Shown here one piece after another: positions 8,162-16,751 of a stretch of DNA of 64,000 nt. The translations under genes were made by a program, and so were the position numbers. The stretch covers positions 141,031 through 205,030 of the forward strand of contig DIYP01000003.1 of NCBI GenBank assembly GCA_002427735.1, written 5' to 3'. The notes beneath the pieces are model-generated. The model worked only from the letters and a program-made list of their open reading frames with translations. It did no database searches and was not told the origin of the DNA. The stretch's first letter is position 1, and every line of letters begins with the position of its first letter. This stretch comes from Flavobacteriales bacterium UBA6051. Lineage in GTDB: Bacteria > Bacteroidota > Bacteroidia > Flavobacteriales_D > Crocinitomicaceae.

Positions 8162-9835
8162 ATGTATAGATTTATAGCTATAAGTATTGTTTTCATTTCT
8201 TCGTTTGAGTTAATCGCTCAATTTGACCAAATTTCATGGGTCAGTGCATTGGAAGGTGTTCCTGGGTATACAGTACAGGAAACTTCGACTGTTGATAATG
8301 AGGGCAACATATATAATGCGGGTCGAATGCATGGCACAGTAGATTTTGATCCTAGCATAAACCAACATCTGGAGACCGCTGCTGATTATAACGGTCAAGG
8401 ATACATTCAGAAACTCGACAGTATTGGCAATCTAGTTTGGGTAAAAATACTCAAGGGAGCCACAGAATTTGGATGTTCGTCTATAACAGTTGATAATGAC
8501 AAAAACCTCCTACTTACTGGAGTCTACGAAGGCTTTCTTGATGCAGACCCTGGGAATGGTATAGAGTTGTTGCCTCAATCAGTGAATCTTGATGTTTATG
8601 TTATAAAGTTGAGCAAAAACGGAGAGTTTATTTGGGGAGTTGGATTAGGAGGGGCAGGATTGGATTCAGGAACTTCAATTCGCACTGATAGTTCAAGTAA
8701 TGTTTATGTCTCTGGTCATTTTTATGGACTTACTGATTTTGATCCGAGTCCTAATGAGTTTTTTCTTGATGTAGATGTTGGTCAGCATCTTTTTCTTCTT
8801 AAACTTGATGAGTTTTCCAACTTCATTTGGGTGAAAAGAATGGTTGGCGATTTGTTTTCTGATCATGAAATTGACGTTGGTATTTCCGGTAATATATATA
8901 TGGGTAGTTTCTTTTCAGAATACTCGGTTCTTGAGGCGAATGATACCTTGTTTTCAAATGGAGCACACGACATTTGTGTCCAGAAAATAGATTCTGATGG
9001 CAATGTAAAGTGGATAAAGCAGATAGGAGGTCCGTTCTCAGAAATCAGCAGGGGAATTGTTGTTGATTCGTTGGACAATGTTTATCACATTGGGACATTT
9101 GGTTTGAAAGTTGATTTCAACCCGGACAGCAGCGAGTATTTTCTAATGGCAAAGAATAATCGTGTCTTCGTTCAAAAACTAGATGGTAATGGGGTAATGA
9201 AATGGTCGAAGGCATTTGGAGATGATTTACAAATGTCTGTTTCTTCTATAGTGCTGGATAAGAATCAATTACCATTAATAGGTGGAGGGTTCAGAGGTGA
9301 AATTAATTTCGTTGGAACTACTAATTATTCGGCTATTTCAAATGGAGGTTCAGATGGCTATTTGCTAAGCCTTTCAAAGAAAGGCGGTGTCACTGGTTTT
9401 CGTTCTATTGGTGGCCCTAATACTGAGGCAATTCGTTCAGTTTTATATAATCAACGAGGAGAGGTTTTTGTCCATGGAAAATACGATGGAGATTGTGTTA
9501 TTGAGTCTGAAAACATGAGTTTTGTTTTGCCCTTAGAAGCTAGATTTTTCTTGTTGAAGTTTGGGGAGGAAATGACTGTTGTGGATGGCTCAAGTGAGCT
9601 GTACTGTTATCCAAATCCTACTAATGATAAGGTTTTTATAGCTGCACCAAATCTTGCATCGTTTGTTCCTCTTGAAGTGAAAGTATTTGATAATCTTGGA
9701 AGTTGTGTCTTGGAGGCCCGTGATCCGATTCTATTGGAATCAGGAGTAGATTTAAGACTTCTAAATCCTGGAGTTTATTCAATTTTAGCTGTATTCAAAG
9801 GTTTTTCCAAGACATTTAGAGTTGTAAAAATTTAA
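8162..9835 (+). CDS. T9SS type A secreted beta-propeller (SBBP-like) protein
   Basis: About 557 residues from the ATG at 8162, which gives the signal peptide MYRFIAISIVFISSFELIAQ; an in-frame GTG at 8141 is the alternative. The middle consists of about eight repeats of the type 'GNIYNAGRMHGTVDFDP...YIQKLDSIGNLVWVKIL', each with an Asp-Phe-Asp/Asn-Pro turn and a strand ending in W, as in SBBP-type beta-propellers. The C-terminal 75 residues hold a type A sorting signal (YPNPTNDKVFI, GVYSILAVFKGFSKTFRVVKI). Secreted and probably surface anchored; ligand unknown. Confidence 0.85.
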   Translation: MYRFIAISIVFISSFELIAQFDQISWVSALEGVPGYTVQETSTVDNEGNIYNAGRMHGTVDFDPSINQHLETAADYNGQGYIQKLDSIGNLVWVKILKGATEFGCSSITVDNDKNLLLTGVYEGFLDADPGNGIELLPQSVNLDVYVIKLSKNGEFIWGVGLGGAGLDSGTSIRTDSSSNVYVSGHFYGLTDFDPSPNEFFLDVDVGQHLFLLKLDEFSNFIWVKRMVGDLFSDHEIDVGISGNIYMGSFFSEYSVLEANDTLFSNGAHDICVQKIDSDGNVKWIKQIGGPFSEISRGIVVDSLDNVYHIGTFGLKVDFNPDSSEYFLMAKNNRVFVQKLDGNGVMKWSKAFGDDLQMSVSSIVLDKNQLPLIGGGFRGEINFVGTTNYSAISNGGSDGYLLSLSKKGGVTGFRSIGGPNTEAIRSVLYNQRGEVFVHGKYDGDCVIESENMSFVLPLEARFFLLKFGEEMTVVDGSSELYCYPNPTNDKVFIAAPNLASFVPLEVKVFDNLGSCVLEARDPILLESGVDLRLLNPGVYSILAVFKGFSKTFRVVKI

Positions 9836-9852
9836 TTACCCCTTAATTGAAA

Positions 9853-9873
9853 GGTGGTTATTTGATAATTACC
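9853..9873. terminator. Weak stem-loop between convergent genes
   Basis: GGTGGTTAT/ATAATTACC can form a 9-bp stem with two G-T pairs and a 3-nt loop. It lies between the convergent genes ending at 9835 and 10014. No long T-run follows, so terminator function is uncertain. The rest of 9836-10013 shows nothing further. Confidence 0.3.
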
Positions 9874-10013
9874 ATTGTTTAACAAAGTGATTCAATGCTT
9901 ATCTTATTTGTAACTCAATAGCAGCAATAAGCCAATTTGTCAGAATGATTTAATCTACTTTCTAATCAAGTAGAGGTGGAGTTTACAACTCAAGATTTAA
10001 GAACGTTTAGAGT

Positions 10014-11318
10014 TTACCTCCACTCAAGTACCCAAGCCTTCGGAGCAACTCCACTAACTTCAGATTTTCCAGCGTTCGCATCGGCACGTGTTGGGTAAGA
10101 CTTGACGCTTACCATGTGCAATCCACTGCCAAACATAATGCGAGCAGGGTATCCTTCTGATTTAAGTCTTTCAACAAGACGATTTGCATTTTCTTCTGAT
10201 GAAAATGACCCTGCAATTAAGTGAAATGGACCACCGCTTGAAGTTGAAACTGGTGCTTGTTCTTGAACAGGTGTTTCCTCGGCGACAGGAGCTTCTTCAA
10301 CCTCGATTTTTTCTTCGGTTTCAGGTGATGCATCTTCCATCATTTCATCTCCACCATCTGTTTCTTCTTGTATTTCCTCATTGCTGCCATTTGCATCTTC
10401 TGAGTTGTTATCTTCCTCATCAAGCCCTAATGTTTCAGCCATTTCGTCGTAGGCCTCGTTTTCTTCCGTTTCATTCGCTGGTGCGTCAGCTAAGAATGGA
10501 ATATGCTGCTTGACGTCATCGTAGAAAATACCGACATAAGTTCCGCCACCAGCAAGCAAGACAAGGAGAATGATTAATATGTAGAACCCGGCTCCGCGTT
10601 TTTTCTTCTTTTTACCTTCTTCTTTTTCTTTCTTGAGCTTGTTCAGTTTTTCTGAGTTTGCCGACAACTCTTCCTTTTCGAGTATATTGAGTTCCTTTTC
10701 TTTCGGCTCTTCCTTGAGTGGTTGAGCTTTAGTTTCTGTTGATTTAGAAATCGGAACAACCGGCGTCACTTTCTCCTGTTTTCTCTCGTCTTTCTTTTCC
10801 TCTTTCCTGGGTTTTTTCGGAGTAGGAGGTGGAGTTTCGTCTTTCTTTTTGTCCTCCACTTTTTCTGCCTCGTCTTTTTTCTCAGGTTTTTCTTCTGCTT
10901 TTTCTTCCACCACAGGAGGAATGACAGGGGTTGACTTTTCTTCTACTTTTTTCTCCTCGTCTTCTTTCGAATCCTCGGTAGTCGGAACAGCTGTTTCCGT
11001 TGAATCCTCCGACCAATTCTTGAAATCAACTTCATCACCATCTTTAATGAAGCTTCCAAATTGGAACATATCATACGATTCACCTTTATCAAGCTGCGTA
11101 GTGATTTCTCGTACGTACTTTGCGATAAGGTTTTTGGCATCATTGACTTCCATTCCTTCTTTCTCAGCTATGTACGAAGCGAGTTTGCCGTCATCATGCT
11201 TTAAGTAAGACATGAACATGATCTCACCTGTATCATGATTGGTAATTGTTAAGGCACCGAGACCGGGAATGATGATGGTGTTTACGTCCTTTAGAATTTC
11301 AAGTAAGTACTTATCCAT
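10014..11318 (-). CDS. HU-CCDC81 and SPOR domain membrane protein
   Basis: This 434-residue protein has an N-terminal HU-like fold of the CCDC81 type (residues 1-100; LLEILKDVNTIIIPGLGALT, MFQFGSFIKDGD), a long Lys/Glu/Pro-rich low-complexity linker (105-240), one transmembrane helix (about 243-266), an acidic periplasmic linker (270-355) and a C-terminal SPOR domain (363-434; FHLIAGSFSSEENANRLVERL). SPOR domains bind denuded septal peptidoglycan, so the protein should span the inner membrane at the division site; the cytoplasmic HU-like part could contact a filament or DNA. This is a known Bacteroidota architecture of unproven function. Confidence 0.9.
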   Translation of the reverse strand: MDKYLLEILKDVNTIIIPGLGALTITNHDTGEIMFMSYLKHDDGKLASYIAEKEGMEVNDAKNLIAKYVREITTQLDKGESYDMFQFGSFIKDGDEVDFKNWSEDSTETAVPTTEDSKEDEEKKVEEKSTPVIPPVVEEKAEEKPEKKDEAEKVEDKKKDETPPPTPKKPRKEEKKDERKQEKVTPVVPISKSTETKAQPLKEEPKEKELNILEKEELSANSEKLNKLKKEKEEGKKKKKRGAGFYILIILLVLLAGGGTYVGIFYDDVKQHIPFLADAPANETEENEAYDEMAETLGLDEEDNNSEDANGSNEEIQEETDGGDEMMEDASPETEEKIEVEEAPVAEETPVQEQAPVSTSSGGPFHLIAGSFSSEENANRLVERLKSEGYPARIMFGSGLHMVSVKSYPTRADANAGKSEVSGVAPKAWVLEWR

Positions 11319-11420
11319 ATGGCTGGGTTAAAACGGAAGAGTAAAATACAAAATATTTGACTACAAGGATGTTTTCTTTACTACATAGGCGATCTTAATG
11401 AGGGTTTAGAATAACCGGGA

Positions 11421-13403
11421 TTACCTTACAAGCTCTACGAAACCTTGTTTTTCCAATGATGCTCCAGAGGATGTTATGGCTTTTATTGCGTAGAAGTAAG
11501 TACCCTCGTGTACCTCATTTCCGAATCTATCTTTGCCATCCCATATGAATTTAGGGTCGTTAAACGAGATAATAGGATTACTCCATCTGTTGACTATGGT
11601 AACTTCAATTGATTCGATACCTTCGCTCGAGATTAACATGAAACCATCATTTAAGAAATCTTCATTTGGAGAAAACACGTTAGGAACCTCAAGATCACAT
11701 GTTAAGGAGGTTTCTATAATAAAGGTAACAGGCTCAGATACGCATTCTCCGTTTTGAGCGTAAACCTGATATGTTTGGGTTTCAGGAGTATTTAAAGATT
11801 GGGATGAGCCAATAAGATTCTCAGGAATCCAGAGGAAAGTACTTGTGGGGATGTTTGAATTTGCATTCACCTGAACCGACTGATTTGGACAGGTCTGAAT
11901 GTCATCGATGGGCAAGACAACCGGGGTCTGAATACTTTGAGTAAACACAGAATCAATGACGCTTGGGCAATCATTTAAGGAACCTTCAAGATAAATCCAT
12001 CCCGAGTTGTTATCATCTATAGTGATTGAATTCATCGTCGTATTCGATGGAAGCCATAGAAAGTCCATGCCGGATTGACTCCCTGTGGCAGAGAGTACAG
12101 TGGATTCATTATCACAAAAACTCGTCTCACCAATTATTTCTAAGGTATATGAAGGTATAACAGATATATCAATCGATGCAGAATTTTGACATCCGTTGTT
12201 ATCCGTTATCGTAACGGAATAATTGGTAGTTGACTCCGGAGATACAAGTATTGTTTGCGATGTGCTGTTTTGGGGGTTCCATTCATAAGTTACATTAGAA
12301 GATGCATTGGCTGTTAGTTGTGCTTGTTCACCTAAACATAAAGTGTCATCTGAAGAAGTAATATCCAATGTTGGCAAAGGGGAAACAACAACAGGTACAA
12401 AGGCTAGGTTTGAAGTACACCCAAGTGATGATTCCGCAGTAACAGAATAAGTGGTTGAGCTTGATGGAGTAACTGATATGACTGAACCTTGAAGATTCCC
12501 TGGATTCCATGTGTATGTGAGGTTGTTCGAACTGGAAAAAGCATTGATCGTTGCAGTTTCTCCTTCACATATGGTCACCGCAGGGTCAGTAGTTATTATT
12601 GGAGCTGGATTTGTTGAAACAATAATGGTATCGGATTCAATGCATATAGGTGCAAAAGAGATATCATCAATGGCAAAATCATTTCCTGCGTTCGTAGTAT
12701 TTTGATTGACAATGCATATAGTTACCGATGTAGCTGCTCCAGAGTTCCAAATATCATTGTAATTTTCCCAGATACAACCTGTCGTGTTCGTTGAGAAAAT
12801 GTTTCCAATGGCGATGCCATCAACATAGAACTGAAGATTGGCTACATTAACTCCATTTAGTACGTTCGAGATCCATGCCGAAAATAAATAGTCCGTATTC
12901 GGTGTCACGGTAACATCCTGGCACCATACATTTGTATTAGGTGTGCCTGCGCCATTTGCTATGAGCATATTACCTGCTCCCGACGTATGGTCTGCACAGG
13001 GAATGAAGTTTGTATGGGTGAGAGAAGGGGATGTCGAAATGGCATATTGACCTTCAGTACTTAGTAGTCCCCATGATCCTCCTGTGCCATAAACATAGTC
13101 TGTATTAAAGCCAGTATTTCCTGATTCGAAATCACCATTGACGATAATGTTTTGTCCAATGACCCCTACCTGCACATTATAAGTTCCTGCCTGGCTTACG
13201 TTTCGAACGGGAAGATTGCTTCCATTGTCCCATAGATAGTAGTCAAAGTTCGCTCCAGGTGATAGTGTTAAGCTTGTCCCTTCACAGATGGTTGTATCAT
13301 TGCCTAAAGAGAATGGAGGCACTACTCCGGTGCATTGAGAGAATGCCAGATTGCTGAACAATAGAAGAAGTATCAGTAAGGTAGCGTTTAGTGTGTATTT
13401 CAT
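11421..13403 (-). CDS. T9SS type B secreted protein with Ig-like repeats
   Basis: This 660-residue protein has a signal peptide ending LAFSQ, an N-terminal Ig-like domain, a galactose-binding/carbohydrate-binding-like segment (about residues 90-255; NIIVNGDFESGNTGFNTDY, FAIDDISFAPIC), four or more Ig-like repeats of the form 'ICEGETATINA...YTWNPG...SVTPSSSTTYSVTA', and a C-terminal CHU_C type B sorting domain (IEVTIVNRWSNPIISF, FIWDGKDRFGNEVHEGTYFYAI). It should be exported by the type IX system and attached to the surface. The promoter carries the TGTC array at 13470-13487, shared with the neighbouring large gene. Confidence 0.9.
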   Translation of the reverse strand: MKYTLNATLLILLLLFSNLAFSQCTGVVPPFSLGNDTTICEGTSLTLSPGANFDYYLWDNGSNLPVRNVSQAGTYNVQVGVIGQNIIVNGDFESGNTGFNTDYVYGTGGSWGLLSTEGQYAISTSPSLTHTNFIPCADHTSGAGNMLIANGAGTPNTNVWCQDVTVTPNTDYLFSAWISNVLNGVNVANLQFYVDGIAIGNIFSTNTTGCIWENYNDIWNSGAATSVTICIVNQNTTNAGNDFAIDDISFAPICIESDTIIVSTNPAPIITTDPAVTICEGETATINAFSSSNNLTYTWNPGNLQGSVISVTPSSSTTYSVTAESSLGCTSNLAFVPVVVSPLPTLDITSSDDTLCLGEQAQLTANASSNVTYEWNPQNSTSQTILVSPESTTNYSVTITDNNGCQNSASIDISVIPSYTLEIIGETSFCDNESTVLSATGSQSGMDFLWLPSNTTMNSITIDDNNSGWIYLEGSLNDCPSVIDSVFTQSIQTPVVLPIDDIQTCPNQSVQVNANSNIPTSTFLWIPENLIGSSQSLNTPETQTYQVYAQNGECVSEPVTFIIETSLTCDLEVPNVFSPNEDFLNDGFMLISSEGIESIEVTIVNRWSNPIISFNDPKFIWDGKDRFGNEVHEGTYFYAIKAITSSGASLEKQGFVELVR

Positions 13404-13429
13404 GATTTCATTCTTAATGATGTTGATAT

Positions 13430-13437
13430 CAAAATTA
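13430..13437 (-). promoter_or_regulatory. -7 box for the gene starting at 13403
   Basis: The minus strand reads TAATTTTG, an exact TAnnTTTG. The transcript would start near 13423, giving a leader of about 20 nt. The TGTC repeat pair lies exactly 32 bp upstream and no -33 box is evident, which fits activator-dependent transcription. Confidence 0.6.
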
Positions 13438-13469
13438 GACCATTCTATGCCGAGTACTTTGATCTGGGA

Positions 13470-13487
13470 TGAGACAAAAAATGGACA
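13470..13487 (-). promoter_or_regulatory. TGTC direct-repeat operator (2 repeats)
   Basis: The minus strand holds TGTCCAT, a TTTT spacer and TGTCTCA: two heptamers with an 11-bp period. The arrangement resembles a Pho box. Its gene-proximal edge is 32 bp from the -7 box at 13430-13437, the same offset as at the promoter of the gene starting at 16589. Confidence 0.6.
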
Positions 13488-13516
13488 AAAAAGGGATAGC
13501 TGCTAAAGCTATCCCT
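13486..13516 (-). terminator. Intrinsic terminator after the 1016-residue protein gene
   Basis: On the minus strand AGGGATAGCT pairs with AGCTATCCCT (10 bp, 5-nt loop, 13492-13516) and is followed by TTTTTTG. It ends the transcript of the gene that stops at 13539 and lies against the downstream TGTC operator. Confidence 0.85.
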
Positions 13517-13538
13517 CGTTACAAATAATCATCCGAAT

Positions 13539-16500
13539 TTATTGAACTACAACTTTGGTTACAATCGTTTTTTCTTCAGATTGAAGTTGAACAAAGTATA
13601 TACCTTGTTCCCATTCTTGAACACGAATATGTGTTTCTCCAGTGATGCCTGAGATACTTTCAACTAAAGCTCCCGTTGCGCTGTATATGTTAGCATTAAC
13701 TATCATATCCTCAGGAGTAGCTATCGTAAGGATGTTATTGGTTGGATTCGGATAAATCGAAACCCCATCCATCGTGTTTTCATCAAGATCCACTACCTCC
13801 TCAACCGCTTCAACTGTCGCCGTAATCGTTTCTGTTCCACATTCATTCGAAACAGTTAAGGTTACTGTATAAGTTCCTGGTGAAGGATAGGTGTGCGAAA
13901 GACTTGCAGGTCCGTTCAACGCCGTTGTATTATCTCCAAAATCCCAATCATATGTTGTAACATTTTGTGGGTTCATCGCTGAGAGTGCCATTGACAGATA
14001 AGAACCTTGTGAATAAACCCCATCTATCGTCGGGTCTTCCAAGACGTCTATATTTATTGTTCCGATTCCAACACAAGAGTTGGGTGCAGTTGCATAGGCT
14101 ACGTACGTTCCTGGAGCTGATACTGTGATTGTTTGAGTTGTCAAATTTGAACCACTCCAAACGTAAGAAGCACCAGGGTTTCCAGCGTCCAAAACAAGAG
14201 ATTCTCCTGCACAAATGGTTGTGTCATTTCCTAGATCCACCTGAGGATTTGTATTGATTATTTCGTATGTCCCGATGATTTTCGAACATGTGTTCGTTTC
14301 ATCTTGAGCAAGCCATACATCATAGATGCCCGGTTGTAGTCCAGTTGCTGACATGCTGATATCAAAATCACCAGCGCTAGGAGTAACTCCCGTGAGTACA
14401 GTAGCCATTTCAATTACTGGGGCGTTGATTGCGAAGTTAGAGATTGCATGTCTTAAGGCATCTCCACCTGTTCTCGCCGAAAACAGATGATTCCAACCTG
14501 ATACATCTTCGGACTTATAAGATGAAGGGAGTTCGACATTATTGAAAATAACAGTACCGCCAACAGTTACCGTTACGCGACTTTGTTCGTCGATAGTCAT
14601 TAAAACAGGAACATCTGTACCTAATTTCCATGAAGATAAGTTTGATGAATATGCGAGTGTGGCAGGATCATTTACGGGAACATCTGAGTTACCAGTGTAT
14701 CCATATATCAAATAAATTCCAGCGGCATTAACGCCGTTGTCTGCAGCATCAAATGATAGGCGTAATTTGGTTCCACGACCATTGTTTGCAGGACCTGAAC
14801 CTCCGGGAGTTGCATCATCTCCAAAAGAGTACGCTATACCATCTGCTCCGCCTGTTCCATAGTTGTTAATAGGTGTATCTGCAGTTATATCGAACGAAAT
14901 AGACATAGCATTGTTGATTCCGGTAACAAAGTTTGGAACTACAATATCCATTTCTCCTACACTGCTTGTCGCAGAAGGGGTTAATTCAGCTCTTGAGTTG
15001 TTAAATGCAGCATCTCCTGAAAATGTGAAATCAGCAGTATTTGTACCATCAAGTAGATCTGAATAAACTGTTTGAGTAGCTGTTTGTCCAAATACATTGT
15101 TCAATAGAATGGAGCCTCCAAGGTTGTTACAATCATAGTCCATGACGGTAACGTCAGCACCAAATCCGATTGTAATTGCCATGAATACTGAGTCGAGATA
15201 ATCAGAACAACCAGTGTTTCTCGCTTGATAATAGACTATGTAAACACTGTCATCGGCAGGAACAAAATTGTATAAGTCCGTCGAGTTCCAATCCTGTAAA
15301 ACAGTAACTCCATCTTCACTTAAGAAACGATATTCCCAGCTTCCAGAAGCTAATGTTGAAGGGGTTACATCAGTATCTATTGTAATTGGTGTTCCAGGAG
15401 TGCAATTGACGCCTGGTGTATATGTGGCATTCATTTGTACATTGCTAAGCGGACTAATAACTGATGTTGCAGTATTAACACAACCATTGATATCTGTACC
15501 GGTTACTGTGTAAGTTGTATTTACTGTAGGGTTAGCAGAAACTGTCGCTAAAGATGGATCATCTAATCCTGTGGCTGGAGACCATGTATAGCTATCGGCT
15601 CCAGAAGCATTGATAGTTACGGAAGTGCCGCTGCAAAAAGCAGACTCAGTAACATCGACAACTACAGTTGGGGCGCTGAATGTTGTAATTGTAAGCGTAT
15701 TAGAATTGACAAAATCTCCAGTAGCCGTGCATGTTCTTACCGCTCGAACATCTATATTTTGTGTAACATTTGCAGTGAAGTCATTTGTTGAAGTAGAGCC
15801 AGGAAAATCTGTCCACCCACTTCCATCATCATATTGCCATAGAATATCAACCCCGGAACTGAAGTCAGCGTAGTCAATTGTAAAATCGACATCGTCGCCT
15901 ATGCATGCTGTTGCTGAAGAAGATGTTAATACTGTTGCAGCAGGTGTTCCTGCGCATTGAGGGGCAGGTACGTGTTCAAATTGTATTTGTGGGACGTATG
16001 ATACTCTGGTACCACTTGGTGGAGATGAAGGGTCCGGGTTATTGCTGTCACTTCTGTAATATATTGAGCGATTTGCTCCAGTATTGTTGCGTCGCCAAAA
16101 ACGATTGCCAGAGGAGTAACCTGGTTGATTTTCATCGATTCCGATTACAACGTTACTCGTACCATCCCAGTTAAATGGCGTGTCAAGAATGATCTCTACC
16201 CATCCAGATCCGGAAGGATTAACTGTTCCAGAAAATACTTGATTCATGGCATTTGAAGTGATCCAATCAGTATTACTTACAAAACTACTTGCCGAAGTTT
16301 CACTCATATAAATGGTCCAATTCGTAGCATTGGTGATATCTGAGCTTGTCAAGTAAAAGCGAATAGTTGTGATTTGATTTAGTTGACCTTGTATTGCCGC
16401 ATCGAAGTCACTTGCTAGATAGATCTGTTCTGAATAACTATATCCATAGTATGCGGTAATTGGCACACTTGAACTTGTTGCAGTACCTACAGCATAGGTC

Positions 16501-16589
16501 GTCGTAACTTGTGCAAAACTTTGCGATGAGATCGCAAGCCAAAGCAACAGAAGTCCACAACTGAAAATATGTGGTAATCGATTTTTCAT
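13539..16589 (-). CDS. Large T9SS type A surface protein with L-type lectin-like and PKD domains
   Basis: This 1016-residue protein has a signal peptide ending SQSFAQ. An N-terminal region with WVEIILDTPFNWDGTSNVVIG (to about residue 210) is followed by Ig-like repeats (about 215-470), an L-type (legume-like) lectin-like segment (about 505-740; GGADGIAYSFGDD, GRGTKLRLSFD), an Ig-like repeat with the CAGESLVLDAG motif, a PKD domain (YDWDFGDNTTALNG, HTYPSPGTYTVTLTV, near 880-930) and a type A sorting signal (IYPNPTNNILTIATP, GIYFVQLQSEEKTIVTKVVVQ). Carbohydrate-binding adhesion is the likely role, by inference. A five-repeat TGTC array lies upstream of its promoter. Confidence 0.9.
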   Translation of the reverse strand: MKNRLPHIFSCGLLLLWLAISSQSFAQVTTTYAVGTATSSSVPITAYYGYSYSEQIYLASDFDAAIQGQLNQITTIRFYLTSSDITNATNWTIYMSETSASSFVSNTDWITSNAMNQVFSGTVNPSGSGWVEIILDTPFNWDGTSNVVIGIDENQPGYSSGNRFWRRNNTGANRSIYYRSDSNNPDPSSPPSGTRVSYVPQIQFEHVPAPQCAGTPAATVLTSSSATACIGDDVDFTIDYADFSSGVDILWQYDDGSGWTDFPGSTSTNDFTANVTQNIDVRAVRTCTATGDFVNSNTLTITTFSAPTVVVDVTESAFCSGTSVTINASGADSYTWSPATGLDDPSLATVSANPTVNTTYTVTGTDINGCVNTATSVISPLSNVQMNATYTPGVNCTPGTPITIDTDVTPSTLASGSWEYRFLSEDGVTVLQDWNSTDLYNFVPADDSVYIVYYQARNTGCSDYLDSVFMAITIGFGADVTVMDYDCNNLGGSILLNNVFGQTATQTVYSDLLDGTNTADFTFSGDAAFNNSRAELTPSATSSVGEMDIVVPNFVTGINNAMSISFDITADTPINNYGTGGADGIAYSFGDDATPGGSGPANNGRGTKLRLSFDAADNGVNAAGIYLIYGYTGNSDVPVNDPATLAYSSNLSSWKLGTDVPVLMTIDEQSRVTVTVGGTVIFNNVELPSSYKSEDVSGWNHLFSARTGGDALRHAISNFAINAPVIEMATVLTGVTPSAGDFDISMSATGLQPGIYDVWLAQDETNTCSKIIGTYEIINTNPQVDLGNDTTICAGESLVLDAGNPGASYVWSGSNLTTQTITVSAPGTYVAYATAPNSCVGIGTINIDVLEDPTIDGVYSQGSYLSMALSAMNPQNVTTYDWDFGDNTTALNGPASLSHTYPSPGTYTVTLTVSNECGTETITATVEAVEEVVDLDENTMDGVSIYPNPTNNILTIATPEDMIVNANIYSATGALVESISGITGETHIRVQEWEQGIYFVQLQSEEKTIVTKVVVQ

Positions 16590-16620
16590 AAGATGTTTTT
16601 TTGAATGAATATTTATTGTG

Positions 16621-16628
16621 CAAAGCTA
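16621..16628 (-). promoter_or_regulatory. -7 box for the gene starting at 16589
   Basis: The minus strand reads TAGCTTTG, an exact TAnnTTTG, with 31 nt to the ATG. The nearest TGTC heptamer begins exactly 32 bp upstream of it, as at 13430. Confidence 0.6.
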
Positions 16629-16660
16629 TGCCAACGCGCACTTGGAAGCCAAAAGTTGCA

Positions 16661-16731
16661 CAGGACAAATACAAGACATAAAGGGGGCGTCAGACTATAG
16701 GGCAAGACAAAAGCGAGACAAAAACAGGACA
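16661..16731 (-). promoter_or_regulatory. TGTC direct-repeat array (5 repeats) upstream of the lectin-like T9SS gene
   Basis: Five heptamers of the form TGTCYYG occur on the minus strand, with left edges at 16661, 16672, 16703, 16714 and 16725. Spacings are 11, 31, 11 and 11 bp, so all lie on nearly the same helical face. Spacers within the groups are A/T-rich 4-mers. The array fills the space between the stop of the TPR/LuxR regulator gene and the promoter at 16621. The pattern fits cooperative binding of an OmpR/PhoB-like regulator; the binder is unknown. Confidence 0.65.
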
Positions 16732-16751
16732 ATGGTTATCCTTAATGTTTT

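Noticed and set aside
10849..11208. 119-codon Ser/Phe-rich ORF on the plus strand
   Set aside because: It is the complement of the Lys/Glu-rich linker of the HU/SPOR gene; codon composition is explained by that gene.
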